A stretch of 64,000 bases of DNA from Myxococcus hansupus (GTDB taxonomy: Bacteria; Myxococcota; Myxococcia; Myxococcales; Myxococcaceae), in assembly GCF_000280925.3 (NCBI RefSeq), contig NZ_CP012109.1, positions 7,584,501 to 7,648,500 of the forward strand. The letters run 5' to 3'. The notes below the pieces were generated by a model that was not told the origin of the DNA, did no database searches, and worked only from the letters and a program-made list of their open reading frames with translations. Below, in pieces: positions 42,642 to 50,688 of the stretch. A program made the position numbers and the translations under genes. Positions within the stretch are counted from its first letter, which is position 1. Every line of letters begins with the position of its first letter.

Positions 42642-43049
42642 ATGAAGCAATCCCTTGGAATTCTCGCGGCCATCCTCGTCTCCGCCCTGACGGCCTGTGG
42701 CGCGCCCCCGCCCAACGAAACGCCCGAGCCGCTCGGAGAGGAGTCGAGCGCCCTCGTCTCCTGTTCCACGGAATGTCCGTCAGGCCCGTCCCTCTCGTGT
42801 TGGGGCAACGCGTGCTCCGCGGCCAACAACGCCTACGTCCAGTGTGACGGCGTCTATCAATACTGCGCCACCACCCCGCCGCCGCTCGACTGCAGCTACT
42901 CGCAGGAGGCGTGCCTGAGCGTCCTGGGGACGTCGTGTTCGCCTCCGGGCTCCCGGCGCAAGTGCTGCATCCAGAACGAGCCCATCGGCAACTGCCAGTG
43001 CACCACCCGCAACGTGTGGACGTGCACCGTGCCGCACGAGGACCCGTAG
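42642..43049 (+). CDS. Small Cys-rich lipoprotein
   Basis: A 135-residue lipoprotein (signal ending LVSALTAC). The mature part has about 12 Cys spread as CSTECPSG, LSCWGNACS, CDGVYQYC, LDCSYSQEACL, KCCIQNE and NCQCTTRN, so several disulfides are likely. No family is recognised. An AAAGGAGAA ribosome site is at normal distance from the ATG. It follows another small Cys-containing lipoprotein by 24 bases and shares with it the short acidic post-signal spacer. A GC hairpin follows the stop. Secreted and surface-exposed location is likely; no function is visible. Confidence 0.72.
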   Translation: MKQSLGILAAILVSALTACGAPPPNETPEPLGEESSALVSCSTECPSGPSLSCWGNACSAANNAYVQCDGVYQYCATTPPPLDCSYSQEACLSVLGTSCSPPGSRRKCCIQNEPIGNCQCTTRNVWTCTVPHEDP

Positions 43050-43065
43050 ACCGCGCTTCCCCTCT

Positions 43066-43087
43066 GGGAGTGGGCCCGCCCGCTCCC
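43066..43087 (+). terminator. Hairpin after the small lipoprotein pair
   Basis: GGGAGTGGGC (43066-43075) pairs with GCCCGCTCCC (43078-43087) with one G-T pair and a very small loop. It lies 17 bases after the stop codon of the gene ending at 43049. Confidence 0.5.
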
Positions 43088-43198
43088 GGAGTTCCCAGCG
43101 GTGGCACCCCACGCACGTCACGGGTTGAGCACACGCCCGACACATGAAGCACGCATCAGGTAGCGAATCCGCCAAATACGTAAAAATCCGGTTATCCA

Positions 43199-43227
43199 TT
43201 GACACGATGTGTATTGTCCGATATCTG
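43199..43227 (+). promoter_or_regulatory. Sigma-70-like promoter for the lipid-synthesis operon
   Basis: A perfect TTGACA -35 box (43199-43204) is followed after 17 bases by TATCTG (43222-43227) as the -10. The upstream 30 bases are AT-rich with an A-run (TAAAAAT), like an UP element. Such AT-rich sequence is rare in this window. Transcription would start near 43234, giving a leader of about 240 bases before the ATG at 43472. Confidence 0.6.
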
Positions 43228-43255
43228 TCATTCGCCACGAATGGGGGACCATCAC

Positions 43256-43275
43256 GAGCACCCGAGTGGGTGCTC
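43256..43275 (+). promoter_or_regulatory. Perfect leader hairpin
   Basis: GAGCACCC (43256-43263) pairs with GGGTGCTC (43268-43275) around GAGT, about 22 bases into the predicted transcript. It could stabilise the mRNA or bind a regulator. Confidence 0.45.
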
Positions 43276-43471
43276 AGCGGCGTGGCTGCCCAGAACCCAC
43301 ACATCGTCGTCACCGCGCTGGAGTCACCTCCACGAACAGCGGCCCCCAGCTTCCGGGTCGCCGGTCAGGATTCGTCCGTTCGCATCCACGGCCCACGGGG
43401 TGTGGAGACGGTGGGATGCGTCCGTCCGGTGGACGGGAGTGCCCGCCTGCGCGCGCATGGAAGCCACCGTC

Positions 43472-44776
43472 ATGGACCTGACCACCACTGCCTTGCCCGA
43501 AAAGAACCGCGACCTCGCCGTCGGCTCCGCCCGGCTCCAGGAAGTCCAGAAGGCGGTCCACTACTACGTGGACAACCACCATTGTGACGTCATTGGACGG
43601 GTGTTTCACGGCATGCCCGGCCGCGAAGCCCGCGTCAGCTTCAGCCCGACGCGGCGGGATGCGCTGCTCGACTCGGAGGGGCCCCGGGACGTCCTCCACT
43701 TCGGCTCGTACAACTACTCCGGACTGAACGGACACCCGCGCGTGGTGGCCGCCGCCGAGGCCGCGCTGCGCCGCTACGGGACGACGGTCAGCGGCGTGCG
43801 CCTGCTCAACGGCACCTGCGAGCTGCACCTGGAGCTGGAGCGCGCGCTGGCGGAGTTCCTGGGCTTCGAGGACTGCGTCACCTACAGCAGCGGCTACGCG
43901 GCGAACCTGTCGGTGCTGTCCGCCCTGTGCGGCGAGGGGGACGTGGTGCTGTCGGACATGCTCAACCACCAGTCCATCATCGACGGGTTGAAGCTGTCCG
44001 GCGCGGACATCCGCACCTACCGGCACAAGAGCCTGCGCAGCATCGAGGCCACCCTCAAGAAGCTGCCGCGCGAGCAGCGCAAGTTCATCATCACCGACGG
44101 CGTCTTCAGCATGGACGGCGACGTGGCGGACCTGCCGGGTCTGGTGGCGCTGGCGGAGAGCTACAACGCGTTCGTCATCGTGGATGACGCGCACGCCACC
44201 GCCGCCATGGGCCCCAACGGCCGCGGCACGCCGGCCTACTTCGGGCTCCAGTCCCAGGTGGACGTGCTCACCGGCAGCCTCAGCAAGGGCCTGCCGGGCA
44301 TCGGCGGGTTCGCCGCCGGCTCCAAGGCCACCATCGACCTGCTGCGCTTCGGCTCCAACGGCTACATCTTCTCCGCCTCGCTGCCGCCGCCCATCGCCGC
44401 CGGCCTGCTGGAGGGCATCCGCATCCTCCAGGAGCAGCCCGAGCTCCAGGAGCGGCTGCACCACAACGAGAACTACCTGCGCAATGGCATCCGCGCCATG
44501 GGCCTGGACTGCATGAACAGCGAGTCCCCCATCATCCCCATCCTGATGCCCGCGTATGAGAAGACGTTCGAGCTGACGCGGCTGCTCCACCTGGAGGGCA
44601 TCTACGTCAACCCGGTGGGCTACCCGGCGGTGAGCAAGAACCGCACGCGCCTGCGCATCAACGTCAGCGCCAACCTCACCCAGCCGGACCTGGACCGCTT
44701 CCTGGACGCGCTGGACCGCTGCACCCGCAAGCTCGGGCTCCAGGACGCGCCCGCGCTCCAGCAGACCGGCACCTGA
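43472..44776 (+). CDS. PLP-dependent alpha-oxoamine synthase (serine palmitoyltransferase/AONS-like)
   Basis: A 434-residue fold-type I PLP enzyme of the alpha-oxoamine synthase family, which condenses an amino acid with an acyl thioester with loss of CO2. Clear motifs: FGSYNYSGLNGHPRV near the N-terminus, NGTCELHLELERALAEFLGF, SDMLNHQSIIDGLKLSGAD, the Asp in VIVDDAHATAAMG, and the PLP Lys in TGSLSKGLPGIGG. The N-terminus is longer than in AONS/KBL, as in serine palmitoyltransferase-like and related enzymes. ATG 43472 was chosen with GGAAG upstream; 43457 is possible. First gene of a five-gene operon whose other members suggest lipid or acyl-amide synthesis. Confidence 0.85.
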   Translation: MDLTTTALPEKNRDLAVGSARLQEVQKAVHYYVDNHHCDVIGRVFHGMPGREARVSFSPTRRDALLDSEGPRDVLHFGSYNYSGLNGHPRVVAAAEAALRRYGTTVSGVRLLNGTCELHLELERALAEFLGFEDCVTYSSGYAANLSVLSALCGEGDVVLSDMLNHQSIIDGLKLSGADIRTYRHKSLRSIEATLKKLPREQRKFIITDGVFSMDGDVADLPGLVALAESYNAFVIVDDAHATAAMGPNGRGTPAYFGLQSQVDVLTGSLSKGLPGIGGFAAGSKATIDLLRFGSNGYIFSASLPPPIAAGLLEGIRILQEQPELQERLHHNENYLRNGIRAMGLDCMNSESPIIPILMPAYEKTFELTRLLHLEGIYVNPVGYPAVSKNRTRLRINVSANLTQPDLDRFLDALDRCTRKLGLQDAPALQQTGT

Positions 44777-44814
44777 GCCGCCCCAGCCCCACCTCCGCCC
44801 CTGGACGAACCGCC

Positions 44815-46095
44815 ATGGACCTCAAGGAACAGCTTCTCTACGGCCTGCCCGCGTTCCTCGCTCCCATCCTCATCGAGCTGGTGGTGGGGCTCGTGCGCCG
44901 CAAGCCGGCCTACCGGCTCCATGACGCGCTCACCAACGTGACGATGAGCCTGCTCACCGTGCTGGGCAGCGTGGTCATCGCGGGGGCCACCTTCGTCTTC
45001 TACGGCTACGTCTACAAACACCACGCGCTCTTCGACCTGGCGAAGGCGTCGCCGTGGACGTGGGTGGTGGCCTTCCTCGCGTACGACTTCTTCTATTACT
45101 GGGCGCACCGGATGCACCACACCATGGCGTGGATGTGGGGCGTCCACGTGGCCCACCACTCCGGCGAGGACATGAACTTCGGCCTCGCCGTGCGGCAGAG
45201 CGCGCTGGGCGAGCTGACCACGTGGCCCTTCTTCGTGCCCATGGCGCTGCTGGGTATCGCGCCCGAGGTGTTCCTGGGCATCACCGGCATCCAGCTCATC
45301 TTCCAGTACGCCATCCACAACACCTACGTGCCGCCGCTGGGCTGGCTGGAGTACGTGCTGGTCACGCCCTCCCAGCACCGCGTCCACCACAGCCGCAACA
45401 CGCCGTACATCGACAAGAACTACGGCAACATCCTCGTCGTCTGGGACTTGCTGTTCCGCACCTACCAGCCGGAGCTGAAGGACCAGCCGTGTGTCTACGG
45501 CCTGCGCAGCAGCCTGCGCACGTGGAACCCCCTCACCGCGCACTTCCACTACTTCGTGGAGCTGTTCCAGAAGTCCGCCGCGTGCGCGCGGCTGTCCGAC
45601 AAGGTGCTGTGCTTCCTCAAGGGCCCGGACTGGAACCCGCCCTCGCTGCGCCCGGAGCGCTTCAGCGGCCACCCGGATGACGGGCCGTCCGCCACGTTCA
45701 AGAAGTACGACCCGAAGCTGCCCCTGCCCGTCTCCGCCTACTGCGTGACGCAGTTCTTCAGCCTTTCGGCCAGCATCCTGCTGCTGGCGTGGTACCTGGA
45801 CGTGCTCAGCCCCACGGTCCGCGTCGCCGCGCTCGGGTGCGTCCTCTTCAGCACCTGGAGCCTGGGCGCGATGATGGACGCGCGCGCCTTCGCGTGGCGG
45901 CAGGAATGGGCGCGGCTGGCGGGCATCGCCCTGCTGGGGCCCGCGCTGGCGTTGATGGAGGGCGCGCCGCTGATGAACGCGCTCCCCATCCTGCTCCACC
46001 CCGTGCTCAGCGCGGCGTGGCTGCTGCGGTTCCGGTCCGCCTTCCAGGAAGGCGCCTACACCCCCACCGGAGGCCCGGGCGCCCTGGCCGCATGA
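44815..46095 (+). CDS. Fatty acid hydroxylase/sterol desaturase family membrane protein
   Basis: A 426-residue integral membrane protein with the diiron His boxes of the fatty acid hydroxylase superfamily: HRMHHT (about 97-102), HVAHHS (about 112-117) and HRVHHSRN (about 188-195). Helices flank them (AFLAPILIELVVGLVRR, LLTVLGSVVIAGATFVFYGY), and the C-terminal third has further hydrophobic segments. These enzymes use O2 to hydroxylate or desaturate lipid chains; some act on sphingoid bases or ceramides. It lies 38 bases after the oxoamine synthase stop on the same strand, and the pairing is suggestive of sphingolipid-like chemistry. Substrate not established. Confidence 0.87.
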   Translation: MDLKEQLLYGLPAFLAPILIELVVGLVRRKPAYRLHDALTNVTMSLLTVLGSVVIAGATFVFYGYVYKHHALFDLAKASPWTWVVAFLAYDFFYYWAHRMHHTMAWMWGVHVAHHSGEDMNFGLAVRQSALGELTTWPFFVPMALLGIAPEVFLGITGIQLIFQYAIHNTYVPPLGWLEYVLVTPSQHRVHHSRNTPYIDKNYGNILVVWDLLFRTYQPELKDQPCVYGLRSSLRTWNPLTAHFHYFVELFQKSAACARLSDKVLCFLKGPDWNPPSLRPERFSGHPDDGPSATFKKYDPKLPLPVSAYCVTQFFSLSASILLLAWYLDVLSPTVRVAALGCVLFSTWSLGAMMDARAFAWRQEWARLAGIALLGPALALMEGAPLMNALPILLHPVLSAAWLLRFRSAFQEGAYTPTGGPGALAA

Positions 46096-46138
46096 GCCGC
46101 CCGCCTCCGCTTCGACGTCTCCACCCCGCAAGAGAAAC

Positions 46139-47407
46139 ATGACCGCGACAGCACCCGTCACCGGAAGCGCTCCCGCCTTCCACACCTTCCCGCGCCCCTT
46201 CGACGTGCGCTGGGTGGGCTCCATCCACGACATCGGCCGGGAGACCTGGCACACCTGCTTCCCCACCACGGACGTGATGCAGTCCTTCGAGCTGCATCAG
46301 GCCACCGAGGCCGCCAGCATCGCGGACGTGCAGTTCCACTACCTGGTCCTCGAGAGCGGCAGCGAGACGGTGGCCGTCGTCCCCTGCTTCCGCTTCCGGA
46401 TGTCGTTGACTGTCATCGCCCCGGAGCGCGTCAACCAGGTGGTGTCCAAGGTCCGCCGCGCGTTCCCGGACTTCCTCTTCCTCAACGCGTTCGTCATCGG
46501 CACGCCCATCGCCATCTGCAAGGACCTGCTGGGCATCCGTCCGGACCTGCCGCGCGCCGCGCGTGACGAGGTGCTGGGCGTCGTCTCTCGCGAGGTGATT
46601 GCCCGGGCCAAGCAGCTCAAGCTGGGCCTGGTCTTCATGAAGGAGCTCACCACCCAGAAGCTGCCCGAGGTGAAGGACGTGTTGTCCCGGCACTTCTCCT
46701 TCGTAGAGAGCGCGGCCACCACCTACCTCTACCTGGGCGAGCCGGGGAAGAGCACCTTCAAGGACCGGCTGCGCAAGAAGTACCGCTCCCTGATGAACAA
46801 CCGCATGGCGCGCCTCACCGAGGCGGGCATGCGCTGGGAGATGACGCAGGACTTCTCCCGCCACGCGGCGCAGATGCACCCGCTGTACCTCCAGGTGCTC
46901 GGCCGCTCCAAAATCCGCTTCGAGACGCTCAGCGTGGACTTCTTCGCGCAGCTCTCCGAGCGCCTGGGCGACCGCGTCTTCGCGCTCCTGTGCTTCCAGG
47001 GCGAGCGGCTGGTGTCCTTCGAGCTGTTCCTCAAGGACGCCGAGTGGATTCACCCCATCTACCTGGGCCTGGACTACAGCCTGCGCGACGAGGGCGCGCT
47101 GTACTTCAACAGCATCTACAAAATCGTCGAGGTGCTGGAGGCCCACGGCAAGTCGGTGGTGCAGCTCGGGCAGACGAGCTACGCCGTGAAGGCCAGCATC
47201 GGCGCGGTGGTGGACCGGCTCTACCTGGCCGTGCACCACACGAACCCGGTGCTCCACCAACTGCTGAAGCGCTTTGGCACGGAGCTGTTCCCGCCCACGC
47301 CGCTGCCGCGCTCGCAGCGCGTGTTCCGGGACATGCAGGAGAACGACGATGGCCTCGCGCGCCACGGCATCCGCTTCGAGCGGCTGGACGACGGGGGCGA
47401 CGAATGA
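46139..47407 (+). CDS. FemAB/GNAT-fold acyltransferase-like protein (first copy)
   Basis: A 422-residue protein with a FemAB-like or GNAT-type fold (Acetyltransf_6 type). Diagnostic is the C-terminal half: FKDRLRKKYRSLMNNRMARL, a basic helix before the second GNAT domain, then MHPLYLQVLGRSKIRFETLS, GERLVSFELFLKD and IHPIYLGLDYSLRDEGALYF. No membrane segment is seen. Acyltransferases of this broad group are known in bacterial ceramide synthesis and in peptidoglycan bridge synthesis. Here the neighbours favour N-acylation of an amino lipid. The stop overlaps the next, similar gene by four bases (ATGA). Confidence 0.75.
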   Translation: MTATAPVTGSAPAFHTFPRPFDVRWVGSIHDIGRETWHTCFPTTDVMQSFELHQATEAASIADVQFHYLVLESGSETVAVVPCFRFRMSLTVIAPERVNQVVSKVRRAFPDFLFLNAFVIGTPIAICKDLLGIRPDLPRAARDEVLGVVSREVIARAKQLKLGLVFMKELTTQKLPEVKDVLSRHFSFVESAATTYLYLGEPGKSTFKDRLRKKYRSLMNNRMARLTEAGMRWEMTQDFSRHAAQMHPLYLQVLGRSKIRFETLSVDFFAQLSERLGDRVFALLCFQGERLVSFELFLKDAEWIHPIYLGLDYSLRDEGALYFNSIYKIVEVLEAHGKSVVQLGQTSYAVKASIGAVVDRLYLAVHHTNPVLHQLLKRFGTELFPPTPLPRSQRVFRDMQENDDGLARHGIRFERLDDGGDE

Positions 47408-48594
47408 GCGCCACGGCGAGCCTCACCACCCGAATCCACCCCCGCATCCAGGACGTCCCCCGCGCGCTCTGGGATGAGAAGGTGGCGCAGGGGCATCCCT
47501 TCAAGAGCGCCGCGTTCCTCTCCTGCCTGGAGGATTCCTTCCCGGACCGGAAGTTCGGCTACGTCGTCATGTCCCAGGGCGAGGACGTCGTCGGGCTGGC
47601 CGTCATCACCGAGGAGCGGTTGGACCTGAGCCTGCTGTTGCCCCAGCAGGTGGGCACGCTGGCGCAGGGGGTGCGCAAGGTGCTGCCCGGGTTCCTCTCC
47701 CTGGGCCTGGGCATGGTGGGCACCTTCGAAACGGCGGAGCGGCACTGGTGGTACGACGCGCGGCGCGTGTCCGAGCACGACTTCGCGAAGGCCCTGCTGG
47801 CCGCCTGCGATGAAGTGTGTGGGAAGTCCGCGCTGCTGCTGGTGCGCGACTTCATGGAGACGCTGCCCGAGGACGTGCGCCTGGAGTCGTGGTTCCTCCA
47901 GCGGGGTTTCAAGCAGGTGGCCAACCACCCCATGGCCAAAATCGCGCTCGAGGGCCTGAGCAGCGAGGGCCACTTCCAGCGACTGAAGAAGAAGTCGCGG
48001 CAGAACCTGCGCAAGAAGCTGAAGGACGCGGAGGCGCTGGGCTTCCAGGTGGAGCGGGTGCGCGACTTCCGGCCCCTCATCGACGAGTGCTACCCGCTCT
48101 ACCTCCAGGTCCACGAGGGCGCCTCGGAGTTCAAGCGCGCGCCCTTCCCGCGCGCCTTCTTTGAAACCATCGCGGAGCGGATGCCCGCCACCAGCAGCTT
48201 CCTCACGCTGCGGGACGCGGAGGGGCAGCTCATCGCCTTCATCCTCACGGGCACCGGGGGCGGCATCAACAACCCGTTCTGCATCGGCATGGACTACGCG
48301 CGGACGGAAGGCACGCCGGCCTACTACCTGATGATGTGGAAGGAAATCGAGTACGCGGCGCAGCACGGCTGCCACCTGGTGGACCTGGGCCTCACCAGCT
48401 ACTTCGTGAAGCAGACGGTGGGCGCGGAGCTGGAGGGCATGACGATGGCCGCCCGCATCCAGTCCGCGTGGCTGCGCCCGCTGCTCAACCCGCTCCTGCC
48501 CACGCTGCTGAGCGAGAAGCAGCCCCAGGAGCGGCGGCGCTTCCGCGTCTCCACCCACGACGACACCTCTCCCCCTTCGGAACAGGCGGCCTGA
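47404..48594 (+). CDS. FemAB/GNAT-fold acyltransferase-like protein (second copy)
   Basis: A 396-residue paralogue of the preceding gene: the same central block HFQRLKKKSRQNLRKKLKDA, then YPLYLQVHEGASEFKRAPFP, GQLIAFILTGTGGGINNPFCI, GMDYARTEGTPAYYLMMWKE and LVDLGLTSYFVKQTVGAELEG appear at equivalent positions. The N-terminal half is diverged, so the two copies probably have different substrates or act in sequence. Translation is coupled to the first copy by an ATGA overlap. The stop is two bases before the formyltransferase-like gene. No signal or membrane segment is visible. Confidence 0.75.
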   Translation: MSATASLTTRIHPRIQDVPRALWDEKVAQGHPFKSAAFLSCLEDSFPDRKFGYVVMSQGEDVVGLAVITEERLDLSLLLPQQVGTLAQGVRKVLPGFLSLGLGMVGTFETAERHWWYDARRVSEHDFAKALLAACDEVCGKSALLLVRDFMETLPEDVRLESWFLQRGFKQVANHPMAKIALEGLSSEGHFQRLKKKSRQNLRKKLKDAEALGFQVERVRDFRPLIDECYPLYLQVHEGASEFKRAPFPRAFFETIAERMPATSSFLTLRDAEGQLIAFILTGTGGGINNPFCIGMDYARTEGTPAYYLMMWKEIEYAAQHGCHLVDLGLTSYFVKQTVGAELEGMTMAARIQSAWLRPLLNPLLPTLLSEKQPQERRRFRVSTHDDTSPPSEQAA

Positions 48595-48596
48595 CG

Positions 48597-49439
48597 ATGA
48601 TTCGCTTCGCGTACGGCTGCACCCCGTCCGTCATGTCCCTCTACTTCGCCAACACCCTGGTGCGGCGAGCGGGGCTGACGCCGTCCTGCATCGTGTTGTC
48701 CTCGGGCGGGCTGCACTTCCAGAAGAAGCGCTACACCCCGGCCCAGGTGCTGCCCCTCTTCCTGAAGCAGTTCGGCGCGCGCTTCACCGGCTACAACGTG
48801 CTCGCGGGGCTCAGCGGCGCGCTGCCCTTCCGCCTCCCGAAGTCAGGGCTGATGGGCTTCCAGGCGCTCTCCCAGACGTATGGCATTCCGCTGGTGCTCA
48901 GTGATGACTTCTCCGGAGAGGCCACCGTGGCGGAGCTGCGGCGGCGGGAGGTGGAGCTGTTCGTCACGTGCATGTGTGACCAGCTCATCCGCGAGCCCCT
49001 GCTCAGCCTGCCGCGCCATGGCTGCGTGAACATCCACCCCTCGCTGCTGCCGGAGTTCCGGGGCGTGGATTCCATCTTCCAGGCCATGCTGCACGGTCAG
49101 CGGGAGATTGGGACGACGCTCCACCGCACCGCCGCGCGCATCGACGCGGGCGACGTGCTCGCCCAGTCCACGCTGCCTCGCGCGGACACGGACACGCACA
49201 TGCTGCTGACGGTGAAGTCGACCTCGGCGGGCATCGGGCTGCTGAAGCAGCACCTGGCGTTGCTGGAGCGCGGGCAGCCCCCCTCTGCCCGGCCCATCGA
49301 CGTGAACACGGCCCGGCATCCCTACCGCTCGTGGCCGGAGCGCGCCGAGCTGCACCGTTTCCAGGCGCAGGGCAACGTCTTCTGGCGTGCGTCGGACTTC
49401 CGCCGGGTCCTCGGCTTCGAGGACCTGAACGCCGGGTAG
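48597..49439 (+). CDS. Formyltransferase-like protein
   Basis: A 280-residue protein of the methionyl-tRNA/GART formyltransferase fold. The catalytic trio is present: Asn and His in CVNIHPSLLPEFRGVDS and Asp in RIDAGDVLAQ. The N-terminal part (FAYGCTPSVMSLYFANTLVRR) departs from housekeeping Fmt, and there is no C-terminal tRNA-binding domain, so it is a specialised small-molecule formyltransferase or hydrolase. It starts two bases after the second acyltransferase stop and closes the operon. Formylation of an amine made by the oxoamine synthase is one possibility; this is inference. Confidence 0.8.
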   Translation: MIRFAYGCTPSVMSLYFANTLVRRAGLTPSCIVLSSGGLHFQKKRYTPAQVLPLFLKQFGARFTGYNVLAGLSGALPFRLPKSGLMGFQALSQTYGIPLVLSDDFSGEATVAELRRREVELFVTCMCDQLIREPLLSLPRHGCVNIHPSLLPEFRGVDSIFQAMLHGQREIGTTLHRTAARIDAGDVLAQSTLPRADTDTHMLLTVKSTSAGIGLLKQHLALLERGQPPSARPIDVNTARHPYRSWPERAELHRFQAQGNVFWRASDFRRVLGFEDLNAG

Positions 49440-49475
49440 GGACGCACGCCCCACCCGGCGACGGCGAACCGCGAA

Positions 49476-50288
49476 CTACCGCTTGGCCGGGGTGATGGCC
49501 TCGCCCAGCACGGTGAACTCGCTGGCGGCGGCGCGCACCTCGATGGAGGAGAAGCTGGTGTACGGGTAGTGACCGTTACCAACCTCTTCCACGAGCTCGA
49601 TCTCATCGCCGCTGATGCGACGGCCGTTCACGTCGATGGAGAACGCCTGCGGACCACCGCGGAGGCTCCAGACGCAAGCGCCCTGGCTGATGGGGTCGTT
49701 GTAGCCAAGCGACAGGTGGTTGCGGAAGCCGATGCGGATCGGCCACCAGTACCAGTAGAAGTCCCACCACCACGGGTTGAGGAACCGGTCGTAGTTCATC
49801 ACGTTGGTCGTGCCCTGCAGGTGGCCGCCCGAGTAGATGTACGCGCGGTACTGCGAGCCGCCCGGCGTGCCGGTGAAGCTCGGCGCGAGCTGCATCTGGT
49901 CGCGCTCGCCGCCCAGACCGATGGTCAGCGTGCTGACCACCTGGTTGCCATCACGCGCCGCCAGGGCCAGGCCCTGGCCCGTGTCACCCAGACCGCCGAT
50001 GGCCGCGTCCATGGACCACGTGGAGGCGCGCGGGAAGGTGCTGGCGATACCGTCCGACTTCACGCTCTTCAGGCCGGAGACGGCGATGCCCTTCTCCGAC
50101 TTGCTGAGCTGCGCGTTACCCGTCGCGCAGTTGCGGATGCCATTGAAGCCCTCGATACACTGCGCCTTCGAGGCCGCTTCCTGGGTCGAAACCGAGTCAC
50201 CCTGGGACGGCTCCTCGCCCTGGCAGCCCACGGCGGCCAGGCTCAGGAGCGCGGCCGCCAGAAAGCGGCCCGTCTGCTTGATGTTCAT
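49476..50288 (-). CDS. Lipoprotein with Trp/aromatic-rich segment
   Basis: A 270-residue lipoprotein (signal ending LAAVGC). The middle holds an unusual aromatic run, NPWWWDFYWYWWPIRIGF (about 185-202), between a Gly-rich beta region (GTPGGSQYRAYIYSGGHLQG) and a C-terminal beta-rich domain (SFSSIEVRAAASEFTVLGEA). Two Cys near residue 50 (AQCIEGFNGIRNC) may pair. No family is recognised. The ATG at 50288 follows GAGGA. It converges on the formyltransferase gene and is separated by 400 bases from the PilZ gene. Aromatic surfaces like this bind sugars in some proteins, but no function is shown here. Confidence 0.65.
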   Translation of the reverse strand: MNIKQTGRFLAAALLSLAAVGCQGEEPSQGDSVSTQEAASKAQCIEGFNGIRNCATGNAQLSKSEKGIAVSGLKSVKSDGIASTFPRASTWSMDAAIGGLGDTGQGLALAARDGNQVVSTLTIGLGGERDQMQLAPSFTGTPGGSQYRAYIYSGGHLQGTTNVMNYDRFLNPWWWDFYWYWWPIRIGFRNHLSLGYNDPISQGACVWSLRGGPQAFSIDVNGRRISGDEIELVEEVGNGHYPYTSFSSIEVRAAASEFTVLGEAITPAKR

Positions 50289-50688
50289 GGATGTGATTCC
50301 TCTTGTTGGGGGATGACGTCTTCGGGTCTGAGGCAGACCCGGCCGCGAGGCAATGCACCCAGCGAGCCAGCAACGCCGCCCCATGCGTCTTCGAGAGGAA
50401 ACCCCGTCCGCGAGCCGCTTCGGCGGGTGGCTGTCGTAACGCCGGATGACACAGGCTCCGGTGTTTCGTAGCGCTCGACGCCACAGCGGCGCGCAAACCC
50501 ATCAGTTTGCGCCTACGCGCAAAGCCCCCACCATCCGTCCCAGGAACGGGTCCAAGGCGACACCCCGCTTTGAACAAAAGCGGATGGCCATACGGGTCCC
50601 ATGATTTCGTCACAACCCGGTATATCCCCTATGCTGAGCCTCAGTCCCCCGGGAACCTGGCCGGTTACCTCCCGGAGAAGGCTGGACG
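50289..50688. other. 400-base divergent gap with one strong hairpin
   Basis: This gap separates the divergent lipoprotein and PilZ genes, so both promoters should lie here. The clearest element is a perfect inverted repeat, GCGCAAAC (50491-50498) and GTTTGCGC (50505-50512), with a six-base loop. A weak AT-rich patch (CGGTATATCCCCTATGCT, about 50617-50634) is a possible -10 region for the PilZ gene. No coding sequence is convincing. Confidence 0.5.

Larger units (their letters stand above)
43050..43471. other. 422-base gap: terminator, promoter and structured leader
   Basis: This gap holds a terminator-like hairpin near its left end, an AT-rich stretch about 43160-43230 that stands out against the surrounding GC-rich DNA, a TTGACA promoter, and a leader of over 200 bases with a perfect hairpin. 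The open frame that starts at 43199 in this gap has no ribosome site and reads as non-coding composition until the Met codons at 43457 and 43472. Confidence 0.6.

Noticed and set aside
43199..43456. Upstream extension of the oxoamine synthase from the start at 43199
   Set aside because: The extra 86 codons have no family similarity, lie on top of the promoter and leader hairpin, and have no ribosome site.
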